Origin: Laterigemmans sp052161645
GTDB lineage: Bacteria > Planctomycetota > Planctomycetia > Pirellulales > Pirellulaceae
Length of the DNA: 64,000 bases
Reading direction: 5' to 3' (one strand)
Assembly: GCA_052161645.1 (NCBI GenBank)
Contig: CP197414.1
The notes under the pieces are model-generated. The model was given only the letters and a program-made list of their open reading frames with translations, did not search any database and was not told the DNA's origin. The first letter of the stretch is position 1. Every line of letters starts with the position of its first letter. A program made the translations under genes and the position numbers. Shown piece by piece: positions 45,091 through 54,038 of the stretch.

Positions 45091-47307
45091 TCATAGCTTA
45101 GGCACGGGACGGGTCGGTTTTCTTTCGATGCGATTGATCGGATCGTCTTGCGCGGGCGCCATGTTATTATTATTGTTGCCGGGGTTGCGAGCCGGGGGAG
45201 GATTGAGATCCGTGTACTCTTCCTCCCAACGCCAGCCGATCGGAGTCTTCAGCTCTTCTTTTGCCAGCAACGCCCATGGTGTGCCGGCATGGTCGGCAGT
45301 AACCGACTCCAGCAACTGCCGAGCCGCCGTCGCTTCCCGTTCCCATTTGCTGCCCACCGATACCTCATCAGCCGGTCGCAACACCCAAGTGTTGTTTTTG
45401 GGATCGCTGAATGGCATGCCACGTTTCGCTTTGGCCAGCATGGCATTGTAAGTTTCCGCACGCACTTTATGTGCCAGCACGCGTCCACGCGCAAGATCAA
45501 AGCCAGCCAACCAACGTGGACTGTATTCTGCTTCGCGGCCCGCTTCCCCCTTGGCCAACAAATCATCGAGCGCGATTAAGCGAGGTTCTATCCGCGCGGC
45601 AGCCTGCTGTGCCCGCCCGAGTTCACCGGCCAGTTGCGCCTCATCACGCTTGACGAATCGCGTCCGCGGACGTTCCAAGGTAGCCAACTCGGGAGCCTGG
45701 CCAGCGGTCACCAAAGCGGCTCGCAATGGATTGCTGCGCACCCGCTGCTGATAATCTTTGACGGAAACGTAATCAGGCCGATACCGCGCCATCACGTTGG
45801 GGTCAAAAAAGTACTCCAACGATGAGGCAAAGGGAGTCAACTCGTCGCGGGAGACGCGACGGTTCACATTGCGGTTGGGGTGCACCGTGAAGAAAATCCC
45901 ACCGGTCTCATAAGCCAACCGTGTTAAAGCAAAAGGACCAAAGCCCGAGTCGATGACAGGCTCCTGATCAAAATCGCCGATGTAGCCAATCTTGACTCGC
46001 TCCGGCATCAACGATTCAGGCCCCTGATCAACCTCGCCAAACTTTGGTGTTTGATCAAAATTCTCATCCGGATCGACGTACTTAATTAAAGTCGTCTCGC
46101 GTCCAAATGGTGCTGGCACGCCAATCACATACACCGGCATGCCATACTTCTTGCAGATCTCGGTAGTCTGTTCCAAACCGGCCGAGTCGTCACCACGCTC
46201 ATCGGTGACAACGACCAACATCACGTTCCGCTTCGGCCCCAGGCGACCACGCCCTCGTCGCAAATCCTTATACTCATTGGCTGCCGCGTAGACGGCGCTG
46301 AACACCCGCTCAATGCCTTTGGGGTCATTCTCGATGCCATCTACAACCGCCTTGATCTCCTGCAAATCAGCAGTTGGTTCGGCGGTCAACAACTGCACCT
46401 TCTCGCCAAATCCCATAATCGAAGTCAACAGCGGTGGCTCATCACCACGCTTGGCAAACGCTTCGTCATCCGACGCTTCGATGATTCCCAGTTCGGCGTA
46501 AACGCGATCAAACCGATCGCGAATCTCCTGACGTTGACGCAGCAGCGAACCACTTTGATCAAACAACCAAACCACCAGCGTGGGGCGCTCTTCCAAGTTC
46601 TTAACAATCTCGAAAGTTAAACGATCCACGGCTCCAGCAGCACCCTCAGCGGCGTGCCCCACTTTGCCTTTAACCTGAATGTTCAAGTCCAACGGTGCCA
46701 CCGGTTCGCTGAACATCGTGTTGACGTTCAAAGTTGCCAGTTCTTGAGGAGTTTGATCAATCGGGTTGGGGATCTCAGCAACCTCGGCAAACGTGGCTGC
46801 CGACGCCATCGCCATCTCGGTGTCGGCCAAGCTGTTGGCGCCCACTTCGGTCTGCGCTTGGTCGCTGTAAACGATCTCTTCGATCTGTTGTATGTCGTGC
46901 TCTTCGTAATCCGGCGGCGCGCTGACCAATACCACCGCTTCTTCCTCGCGATCCGCCGCCAACGGGATCAGCGCCAATGCCAAAACGACCGCCAAGTGGG
47001 CCAACAAACTGGTGGCCATGGCAAAGGTCTCATTATCAAACCAACTCACTTCCTCCTCAGCGGCTTCGAAATCTTCGCCCTCGCCCTCCTCATACTCAGC
47101 GACTTCGTCCAGTTCTCCCGAAATCCCGTCCGTGGCCAACTCGGGAAAACCGACTGCCGGAGAGTCCGACTCCGAGCCCAACACGCCCGACTCAGGTGCC
47201 GAGGGGAATCGCGCGCCATCGTCGTCAGGACGCTGTCCGCTCGCCGCGGTTCCAGCGACCACGGCCCCATCGGAGGCGGAGGAATCGTTGCCTAGCGTGA
47301 TTGCCAT
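45091..47307 (-). CDS. VWA domain membrane protein with long cytosolic acidic N-terminus
   Basis: 738 residues. A disordered acidic N-terminus (residues 1-95, ending in EEGEGEDFEAAEEE), one transmembrane helix at about 97-117 (MATSLLAHLAVVLALALIPLA), then a VWA domain with metal site DQSGSL at residues 250-255 and VVVTDERGDD further on, followed by a helical region and a short polar tail with a run of Asn. Topology places the VWA domain outside the cytoplasmic membrane. It heads a minus-strand series (VWA, tatD, 1181-residue, 2454-residue) and may help assemble the giant proteins, but that is inference from order only. Confidence 0.85.
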   Translation of the reverse strand: MAITLGNDSSASDGAVVAGTAASGQRPDDDGARFPSAPESGVLGSESDSPAVGFPELATDGISGELDEVAEYEEGEGEDFEAAEEEVSWFDNETFAMATSLLAHLAVVLALALIPLAADREEEAVVLVSAPPDYEEHDIQQIEEIVYSDQAQTEVGANSLADTEMAMASAATFAEVAEIPNPIDQTPQELATLNVNTMFSEPVAPLDLNIQVKGKVGHAAEGAAGAVDRLTFEIVKNLEERPTLVVWLFDQSGSLLRQRQEIRDRFDRVYAELGIIEASDDEAFAKRGDEPPLLTSIMGFGEKVQLLTAEPTADLQEIKAVVDGIENDPKGIERVFSAVYAAANEYKDLRRGRGRLGPKRNVMLVVVTDERGDDSAGLEQTTEICKKYGMPVYVIGVPAPFGRETTLIKYVDPDENFDQTPKFGEVDQGPESLMPERVKIGYIGDFDQEPVIDSGFGPFALTRLAYETGGIFFTVHPNRNVNRRVSRDELTPFASSLEYFFDPNVMARYRPDYVSVKDYQQRVRSNPLRAALVTAGQAPELATLERPRTRFVKRDEAQLAGELGRAQQAAARIEPRLIALDDLLAKGEAGREAEYSPRWLAGFDLARGRVLAHKVRAETYNAMLAKAKRGMPFSDPKNNTWVLRPADEVSVGSKWEREATAARQLLESVTADHAGTPWALLAKEELKTPIGWRWEEEYTDLNPPPARNPGNNNNNMAPAQDDPINRIERKPTRPVPKL

Positions 47308-47365
47308 GACAAAATATTCTCAGACCATTGCGAGCAAAACAAACAGACCCAACACATCAAGCCAG

Positions 47366-47432
47366 GAATTTCTCCGAAATCCGTCAGCCGTTTTGGCTCC
47401 GCAGGTGGTTATCCGCGGTTTCGGATAAGTTC
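47366..47432. repeat. MITE-like element, copy 2
   Basis: 67-bp relative of the element at 26178: shares TCCGAAA-CCGT-AGCCG-TTTGGC on the left and GGTTTCGGATAAGTTCT on the right. It lies in the gene-free stretch 47308-47813 (about 500 bp) between divergent genes; besides this copy I see nothing there that I can support. Confidence 0.65.
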
Positions 47433-47813
47433 TCAGACTAAAACAACATTCTAAGCCCAAGTTATCAGGCGTTCAAAGCTTTTCGTCGCTACCACGACAG
47501 GTCTACGGGTCGCAGCAGTACTAGATTAGCAGAAATTACGCGTTTCGGGGTAACTCACTCCCGCCAGAAAATCGCCCGCTTCGTCTAAGATAGAGAAATG
47601 AACAGATGTTCTGGTGGTGGTTATGTGCCCTATGGGTGAACGCTTTGGACAAGCGATTGTACCCAAGCGGATATTCAAGGCAGGACGGCTATTTTACTAA
47701 GGATATGTACATGCAGGATGCCTATTCCACGTAGCCAGGAGTGAATCGCGAGTCGCTTCATTGAGCAAATCAGTCCGATATCGTAAGATCAGCCGGCTCG
47801 TCAGGAGTAGGCA

Positions 47814-47942
47814 ATGGCCACTAAGAGTGACGGTTTCCTCCTCCAAGCGGTTCGCAAGAATGCAATGAGACGTGGTCCGCTCCGCAGTGTGGCTGACCAG
47901 CCAATCCATGGTTCCCAACAATCGAGAACTCAAAACGCATGA
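47814..47942 (+). CDS. Possible 42-residue upstream ORF coupled to the phosphatase gene
   Basis: ATG at 47814 is preceded by CAGGAGTAGGCA, one of the better ribosome-binding sites in the window (AGGAG, about 7 bases). The frame runs 42 codons and its TGA overlaps the phosphatase ATG as ATGA, while the phosphatase has only a weak site of its own. The peptide is basic and polar (MATKSDGFLLQAVRKNAMRR then a Ser/Gln/Arg-rich end), not recognised. It could be a coupling leader or a small protein; a chance frame is also possible. Confidence 0.4.
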   Translation: MATKSDGFLLQAVRKNAMRRGPLRSVADQPIHGSQQSRTQNA

Positions 47943-48601
47943 CAGGAAGACTAATCGCAATCGGTGATATTCATGGATGCTCGCGGGCGTTGCTAGCCCT
48001 ACTCGATGCGATTGAACCTGCCGCGGATGACACGATTGTAACCTTGGGAGATTACATTGATCGCGGACCTGATAGCCGGGGGGTAATCGAGCGGCTCTGC
48101 CAATTAGCTCGTGAAACCCGACTAATCCCCCTGATGGGCAACCACGAACAAATGATGCTGGATGTAATCGAGGGAGCGGCTCCGTACCAAAGTTGGTTTC
48201 CGCACGGAGGTGTCGCTACGCTCGATAGCTACGAATTCGACGGCAATTTAGACTTTCTCCCAGCTGCTCATCGCAAATTCCTCGACTCGCTGGTCGATTA
48301 TTACGAGACAGACACCCACTTTTTCCTGCACGCTAATTACGATCCCGACGCGCCGCTGAATGAACAAACGGTCGACATGATCCGCTGGCGGTCGCTCCGT
48401 GATGGCATTCCCGACCCCCATTACTCAGGCCGAATTGCCGTTGTCGGACATACAGCGAATCATGAGGCCAAGATCCTAGACCTTGGCCACTTAATCGCCC
48501 TCGATACCTTCTGCTACGGCGGCGGCGTGCTGTCGGCCATCGACGTTGATTCAGGCCAAATCTGGCAAGCCAGCGAGGAAGGCCGGCCTGTCAGGTGGTG
48601 A
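47939..48601 (+). CDS. PPP-type metallophosphatase (serine/threonine phosphatase-like)
   Basis: 220 residues with the complete PPP signature set: GDIHGC at residues 9-14, GDYIDRGPDS, GNHEQMM, an HANYDPDAP segment and GHTANHE, which bind two metals at the active site. Small bacterial PPP enzymes dephosphorylate proteins or act on dinucleoside polyphosphates; the substrate here is not evident. The start overlaps the stop of a 42-codon micro-ORF. The stop codon lies inside the first unit of a 21-bp tandem repeat, so the last residues (PVRW) come from repeat sequence. Confidence 0.92.
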   Translation: MTGRLIAIGDIHGCSRALLALLDAIEPAADDTIVTLGDYIDRGPDSRGVIERLCQLARETRLIPLMGNHEQMMLDVIEGAAPYQSWFPHGGVATLDSYEFDGNLDFLPAAHRKFLDSLVDYYETDTHFFLHANYDPDAPLNEQTVDMIRWRSLRDGIPDPHYSGRIAVVGHTANHEAKILDLGHLIALDTFCYGGGVLSAIDVDSGQIWQASEEGRPVRW

Positions 48602-48692
48602 AAAAAATCTGTCAGGTGGTGAAAGAAGTCTGTCAGGTGGTGAAAGAAGTCTGTCAGGCAGTGAAAGAAATCTGTCAGGCAGTGAAGCGGGC
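48588..48692 (+). repeat. 21-bp tandem repeat, five units, across the phosphatase stop codon
   Basis: Units start at 48588, 48609, 48630, 48651 and 48672, each beginning CTGTCAGG followed by TGGTGAAA or CAGTGAAA. Copies 2 and 3 are identical; the last is diverged at its end. The phosphatase stop TGA is in unit 1. In another frame the array would read LSGGERS repeatedly. It ends 4 bases before the stop codon of the convergent TPR gene at 48697. Confidence 0.9.
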
Positions 48693-48696
48693 CAGA

Positions 48697-50490
48697 TCAG
48701 GTATCGATCACTTCGCTGGGTGAGAGGATGGGGATTTTGTTCTCCTCCACGTCCTGCTCTTCACGCCATGGCTCGCCCTTGCGGTAACTCTCCAACTCGC
48801 TTTTCAGCTGCTCCAGTTGCTCGTTACCTTCCTCTTCGCCCACCGCGACCGCTTTCTCAGCCCATTCGATCGCTTTCTCAAAATTACCCGCTTCGGCGTA
48901 ACCGGCGGCCAACGTGCTGAGGATGTGTGCTTCTTTGTATTCCGTCAATTCGGCTGCTTCAGTGCCAAACTTGATCGCCGCTTCCCCATCGCGGAGAGCA
49001 TCTTGCGGTGATGTTGCCATGACCCACGCCAGATTATTCGCCAGCCCCGAGCGTGACACCTTGTTCATCGCCTCTGGGGCGGTGGCCAGTTGTTCTTCGT
49101 TTGCCAGCGGCGTCTCAAGTGCGGCCTTATAATCGGCAATCGCTTCGGCGTGCTCGTTAATGCTCAAGTAGGCATCGCCGCGAAGCCGGAGCGCTTGCCA
49201 ATTTTCTGGGTTACGGGCCAGAATATCGCTGGCGATTTCGATCGCTTTGCGAGGCCGATCGTCCAATTGATAGTAACTGGCCAATTGCAGCGCCCAAGCG
49301 GAGTTCTCAGGATCGTTCTGGGCGAGTAACTTCATGTCATTGATGGCGTCGGCATAACGTTCTTGTTCCGCCGCAATCAAGCTCCGCAGGAAGATACCTC
49401 GTCCGTTACCGGGTTGCAGCGCCATGGCGGCGTCGACGTCAGCCTTCGCTTCGGCCACGTTGTTCTCTCGCAATCTTGATTCGGCACGCAGCAACAGCGC
49501 CGAAGGGTTATTTGGGTCCATCGCAATTGCTTTGTCCATATCGGCACGAGCCGTGTCGACCTCACCAGCCAGACGCCGCAGTTCGCTGCGGAGCATATAA
49601 AGCGATGCGTTGGGTTGAGTTGTGATCGCCGTATCAAGCACTTCGAGAGCCTCTTCGCGGCGGTTAAGCTGGATTAACGCTTGCGAGAAGGCCACGGCCA
49701 CAGCCGAGTTGGCTGGATCTTTTTGCATCAGCAATTTGAGGTCGGCGACGGCGCCGTCAACCTCGCCCGTTTGCAGTCGCTGCAGCCCACGAGCCTGCAA
49801 GGCACGCGTGTTATTTTCATCCGCAGCAATCGCGGCATCCAAATCGGCCAAACGCTTTGCTTCATCCTCCTGCAGCAAAGCCCTCAACAAGTAGGCTTCG
49901 CTCAGCAGAGAGCTTTCGTCTTTTAGGTTTTCTACCGCGGCCGAGGCGGCATCAAAGGCCCGTTTGGGATTCCCGCCGGGTAACATGCTGAGGCGAGCGA
50001 TCTGCAGGTGAGCGTCACCCAAACTGGGATCGCTCTCAACCGCTTTCTCAAAGCTCCGCAAGGCTTCCGTTCGCATCTGTTGGACTCGGCCTTGCGTCTG
50101 GCCTCGCAACATTCCCTCCACGATCGCTTGCCCTTGCTGACGCAAGATGCCGCCGAGGACTTTACGAGCAAAGGCGGTGTTCTCTTCGTCTAAACCTTTG
50201 GCCAGGGCCGATTCCACCAACGCGGCAACGGCCTGCAAGTCCTCCAAAGACTCCGCACCAATTTTCTTGTCGATCGCTTCGTCGAGATCGGCCAAACCCG
50301 CGTTCTCGTCCTTACTCGCTGCTTTCCCTTCGTCGTCTTGCAGCGTTGGCTGCGCGATTGCCGGGGCGGACAACACTGGCCCAGCGGACGCAACAGCAAT
50401 CAGAGCTGCCGAAAGACCGGCCAACAGCAAGTCAGCGGCAGGCTGCTTTATAAAGTGAAAACGTCCAACCGGCTGATGTGGAATCTTCAT
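48697..50490 (-). CDS. Exported TPR-repeat protein
   Basis: 597 residues with a GGAG site a few bases before the ATG. An N-terminal hydrophobic stretch (LLLAGLSAALIAVASAGPVLS, about residues 21-41) acts as signal or anchor. From about residue 140 on there are at least ten tetratricopeptide repeats with the usual 34-residue step (AHLQIARL, ALQARGLQRLQTGEVDGAVADL, ALLLRAESRLRENNVAEAKADVDAAM, ALRLRGDAYLSINEHAEAIADYKAAL). An acidic tail ends the protein. Presumably a periplasmic scaffold; partner unknown. Converges with the phosphatase gene. The 50491-50777 spacer holds nothing that I can support. Confidence 0.9.
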   Translation of the reverse strand: MKIPHQPVGRFHFIKQPAADLLLAGLSAALIAVASAGPVLSAPAIAQPTLQDDEGKAASKDENAGLADLDEAIDKKIGAESLEDLQAVAALVESALAKGLDEENTAFARKVLGGILRQQGQAIVEGMLRGQTQGRVQQMRTEALRSFEKAVESDPSLGDAHLQIARLSMLPGGNPKRAFDAASAAVENLKDESSLLSEAYLLRALLQEDEAKRLADLDAAIAADENNTRALQARGLQRLQTGEVDGAVADLKLLMQKDPANSAVAVAFSQALIQLNRREEALEVLDTAITTQPNASLYMLRSELRRLAGEVDTARADMDKAIAMDPNNPSALLLRAESRLRENNVAEAKADVDAAMALQPGNGRGIFLRSLIAAEQERYADAINDMKLLAQNDPENSAWALQLASYYQLDDRPRKAIEIASDILARNPENWQALRLRGDAYLSINEHAEAIADYKAALETPLANEEQLATAPEAMNKVSRSGLANNLAWVMATSPQDALRDGEAAIKFGTEAAELTEYKEAHILSTLAAGYAEAGNFEKAIEWAEKAVAVGEEEGNEQLEQLKSELESYRKGEPWREEQDVEENKIPILSPSEVIDT

Positions 50491-50777
50491 ATTGGCTCCA
50501 AGTTCCTTGGTTCAGAATTCGCTGAGTTCAGGAAAGACGCCGAGGTCGTTGCCTGCTGCCTGAGCACAACAAAATGTCAATTCGTGGTACGGAAAAATCG
50601 CTCGCGAGCAACACGACTCGCTGGTCTCAACAGGCGTCATCGTTGCTGGCCTATTTGTACATTATGACGAACCGACCAGGGGAACCGAATAGGGATGTGG
50701 AACTTTTCTGCTGGCCAGCACGAAGTTTATCGTTGACATCGCCAGCGTTTCCACCCCACCGCAAAAGCCACTAGCCA

Positions 50778-51971
50778 CTAGCCAGGCGATTGCCAGGCGA
50801 CTTCGGGAAAACGCCTTTGACGGTAAAGCAATACTCCATGCAAAGCGTGATACAGGGCTCCACACTCCAGGGATACCGCTTCCGTTAAGGACAACACACG
50901 GCACAAATTCCAAGCAGCCGACTCTACCCAGTCACTCTTCAGCATGGCCTCATCACCGGCAATCGCCAAGAATTCCAGCACGTGCCCAGTCGTCCGCAAT
51001 ACGTCCGCCATATCGGGGGACCACCCAAAACCATGCAAAAATGTGGTGGCAAAACTGCCGTCGTCATTTTGAAATGAACGTGCCGCTTCAATCGCCCCCT
51101 GCACTCGTTGCTCGGCGGCTTGCCAAACCCCGCTGAGGGTTTTGCCCTCGTCGCGGCGTCGTTGCAAGGTCATCGCTAATCCGATTAAGCGGTGGGTCCC
51201 CCCGCAGGCGGCCGTCTCCACTGCGGCCGCCGTCTCGACTTCCACCAACCGCTCTACGGACCAATTCGCGCCGTCACGCGCGATCCAGCGAAAATCAGTG
51301 GGCCGATAAGCGGTGACCGCGATTACGGTCCAGCTGAATTCCTGCTCCATATTTCGCGGTACATCCCACAAAGTTTGCCGCAAAGCGTCTTCGATCGAAA
51401 ATGTCTGCCCTCCGACGAGAAACTCAGCTTCCGGCGGCAGGTTAGCCTGAGAGAGCACCGCCAACCATTGATCAGCGTGCCCCTGCCCTGACAAACTGCC
51501 CGCTTCAATTTCAAACCGCAAACCTCGTCGCGGCGGCTCACCGAGCATGTCGCCCGGGCGTGGATCCCAGCCACGCAACTGCCCCCCCTGCTGCAGATGC
51601 TCGATCACACGCCGCTGCCCCTCGGGCGTTTTCACCCAGCAAGCTTGGCCGTAAGCCAAAACGCCATGCAATACTTGCCAAGCCCCATTCTCAATCGTGC
51701 TCAACCCGCGCCGAAAGCCCGCGTCGAGCGCTTGGTCCAATGCAATCTGCAGCGGATGCCGCGATTCTAGATCAGCCGACGAAGGCTCCCCATCTGGGCC
51801 AGAAGCGTCATTGGGAAGCGGGCTGCGAGGGGGGGGACCGTCCGCTGAGACCAGTCGCTCGGGCAAATCGGGCTGCGAACCCGTTTCCGGTACCGGTAAA
51901 CAGCCGGCCGCCAAGGGGGACAATAGTACGCCCAGAGCGGAGCGTCGATGAATGCGAGTCGGTGATTTCAT
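50778..51971 (-). CDS. Putative lipoprotein with alpha-toroid-like C-terminus
   Basis: 397 residues, not recognised. The N-terminus has a twin-Arg pair (IHRRSALGVLLSP) and a lipobox LAAGC with the lipid-accepting Cys at residue 24, followed by a Pro/Ser/Asp-rich linker to about residue 70. The rest is helical and contains segments reminiscent of prenyltransferase/squalene-cyclase alpha-toroids (ACGGTHRLIGLAMTLQ, RSFQNDDGSFATTFLHG). It is divergent from the sugar phosphorylase gene. No catalytic motif is evident. Confidence 0.7.
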   Translation of the reverse strand: MKSPTRIHRRSALGVLLSPLAAGCLPVPETGSQPDLPERLVSADGPPPRSPLPNDASGPDGEPSSADLESRHPLQIALDQALDAGFRRGLSTIENGAWQVLHGVLAYGQACWVKTPEGQRRVIEHLQQGGQLRGWDPRPGDMLGEPPRRGLRFEIEAGSLSGQGHADQWLAVLSQANLPPEAEFLVGGQTFSIEDALRQTLWDVPRNMEQEFSWTVIAVTAYRPTDFRWIARDGANWSVERLVEVETAAAVETAACGGTHRLIGLAMTLQRRRDEGKTLSGVWQAAEQRVQGAIEAARSFQNDDGSFATTFLHGFGWSPDMADVLRTTGHVLEFLAIAGDEAMLKSDWVESAAWNLCRVLSLTEAVSLECGALYHALHGVLLYRQRRFPEVAWQSPG

Positions 51972-52166
51972 GGCTGTCAGTGTAACTTCCGCCTCGGCAA
52001 ATCGTAGTCATTGGCGACGAAAAGTTTCGCTAACCGCTATTTTCAATTTGCATCCGGCCAACCTCGGCAGACCGTTACCGCCGTTTATTGGTTTGCTCGG
52101 CTCTGCGCGACCGCAAAGTCGCTATCATACATCCCGGCTTACTTCCCCTTTTGAGGACTGTCGCCT

Positions 52167-53993
52167 GTGAACGATTTGCCGAACGACTTGGCAAGGCCGG
52201 AAAATTTGGCCGAGGATGCGATCCTATCCGCCCACTTGGGTGAAATCTATCGCCAACCGCCTGGCGGGCTGCTGAACGAGTTCGCCACGTTGATCCGCCA
52301 AACGCGTCAGCGACAGCAGCAACCATCAACGCCAAATGTGGAGCAGCCCACTGTCGGTGCCGCAGCCCAGCCGCTGTGGTCCGAACGCGATTGCGTGCTG
52401 ATTACCTACGCGGATCAAATCCGCCAGCCCGCCGCGGGTAGCCCACTGCAAGCGCTTTGCCAATTCCTGCTCGACTATCAACTGACCTCCTGTTTCAGCT
52501 CCGTCCACCTGCTCCCCTTCTGCCCCTGGACCAGCGACGATGGTTTTTCGGTCGTCGACTATTTACAAGTCGACCCGTCCAGCGGCAGTTGGGACGATAT
52601 CGCGGCGCTCGGTCGCGAGACGGAGTTAATGTTTGACTTAGTGCTAAATCACTGCTCGCAAGCACACGCCTGGTTCCAGAAATTTCTCAACAGTGAAACG
52701 CCTTACGATCGTTTTTTTCATGCGGTCGATCCGGCGACCGATCTTTCCCAAGTTGTCCGCCCCCGCAGCCTGCCGCTGCTCACGCCCTTTGAAACTACGC
52801 GGGGCACCCAACACGTGTGGACCACATTCAGCGCGGATCAAGTCGATCTCAACTATGCGGAACCACAAGTGTTATTGGAAATGGCACGCACCTTAGTCGA
52901 ATACGCGGTCCGCGGAGCGCGAATTATTCGACTCGATGCGATCGCCTTTCTCTGGAAGGAGCCGGGCACCAGTTGCCTACACGCGCGGCAAACCCACGCG
53001 ATTGTCAAACTGCTGAGGCGAATCGTCGACTTGGCTGTGCCGGGTACACTGTTGCTAACCGAAACCAATGTTCCGCACAAAGAAAATGTCTCCTACTTTG
53101 GCGATGGCGACGAAGCGCACATGGTTTATCAATTCAGCTTACCGCCGCTGTTGCTCGACGCGATTGCAAACAGTGACACCAGCGTGATCAGTCAGTGGCT
53201 TGCAACCTTGCAACCCCCTAAACCTGAAACCACTTTCTTTAACTTTACCGCCTCGCATGACGGCATCGGCGTCCGTCCCTTGGAAGGCTTGGTATCGGAA
53301 GCGCGCTGTCAAGCGTTGGTGCAGCGGGTGCTCAACCACAAGGGGGCGGTGAGCATGAGAAATCAAGCCGATGGTAGCCAATCCCCTTATGAACTGAACA
53401 TCACCTACTTTGATGCCGTCACCGATCCGCAACGCCCAGCCGCCGAACGCGTCAAGCGTTTCTTAGCCACGCAAGGCATTATGCTGGCCATCCAGGGGCT
53501 GCCAGCGGTCTATTTCCAAAGCCTGATCGGAGCCCCCAGTGACCACCGGGGCCGAGCCGAAAAGGGACAAAATCGAGCTATCAACCGACGCAAATACGAC
53601 CGCCAAGTACTGGATCAGTTACTGGCCCCAGGGAAAGCGAGCGAGCGACCAGAATCAGCCATGCCGCTGGTGTTCGCACAATACCAACGTTTACTCCGCA
53701 TCCGCAGGAGCTTGCCCGCCTTCCACCCCAACGCTTCGCAACGTGTCCTCGAATTGGACGGCGAAGGACTGCTTGGCTTCGTGCGGGGTGAGTCGCTGCC
53801 TGGGGAAACCAAGGCCACCGGCGGCCCTCTGACGGTGCTCTGTAACCTTAGCGAACAACCTCGCCAAGTGCTGCGACAGCAACTCCCCAATCATTCTGAC
53901 TGGGATTATCTCACTTCGCGCGATTGCGGCACGACTCGAGCCATCACGCTGGCTCCCTTCGATCTACTTTGGCTCGGTTCACGCCCCAGTTAA
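52167..53993 (+). CDS. GH13 sugar phosphorylase (sucrose/glucosylglycerate phosphorylase type)
   Basis: 608 residues from a GTG start. Family 13 subfamily 18-like enzyme that splits an alpha-glucoside with phosphate to give glucose-1-phosphate. The four GH13 regions are seen: DLVLNH (157-162), GARIIRLDAIAFLWK with nucleophile Asp257, LLLTETNVPH with acid/base Glu299, and TASHDGIGVR with His364-Asp365. GH13_18 covers sucrose, glucosylglycerol and glucosylglycerate phosphorylases, not separable by eye. The next gene, a GT81-type synthase 45 bases downstream, favours glucosylglycerate. Confidence 0.85.
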   Translation: MNDLPNDLARPENLAEDAILSAHLGEIYRQPPGGLLNEFATLIRQTRQRQQQPSTPNVEQPTVGAAAQPLWSERDCVLITYADQIRQPAAGSPLQALCQFLLDYQLTSCFSSVHLLPFCPWTSDDGFSVVDYLQVDPSSGSWDDIAALGRETELMFDLVLNHCSQAHAWFQKFLNSETPYDRFFHAVDPATDLSQVVRPRSLPLLTPFETTRGTQHVWTTFSADQVDLNYAEPQVLLEMARTLVEYAVRGARIIRLDAIAFLWKEPGTSCLHARQTHAIVKLLRRIVDLAVPGTLLLTETNVPHKENVSYFGDGDEAHMVYQFSLPPLLLDAIANSDTSVISQWLATLQPPKPETTFFNFTASHDGIGVRPLEGLVSEARCQALVQRVLNHKGAVSMRNQADGSQSPYELNITYFDAVTDPQRPAAERVKRFLATQGIMLAIQGLPAVYFQSLIGAPSDHRGRAEKGQNRAINRRKYDRQVLDQLLAPGKASERPESAMPLVFAQYQRLLRIRRSLPAFHPNASQRVLELDGEGLLGFVRGESLPGETKATGGPLTVLCNLSEQPRQVLRQQLPNHSDWDYLTSRDCGTTRAITLAPFDLLWLGSRPS

Positions 53994-54038
53994 TCTGCTT
54001 ATTCACGCCACCTACTTTCAGTTTCCATTGGAGGTTTT

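Noticed and set aside
47697..47960. 87-codon minus-strand frame with a hydrophobic start
   Set aside because: Its beginning overlaps the phosphatase start and the body shows no recognisable pattern; the opposite strand has a better-supported micro-ORF.
48588..48692. Possible CRISPR array
   Set aside because: Units are contiguous with no unique spacers and only 21 bp long.
48546..48920. Frame reading LSGGERS repeats, similar to the ABC signature LSGGQ
   Set aside because: It is the 21-bp tandem repeat read in the wrong frame and continues into the reverse of the TPR gene; no ABC protein is present there.
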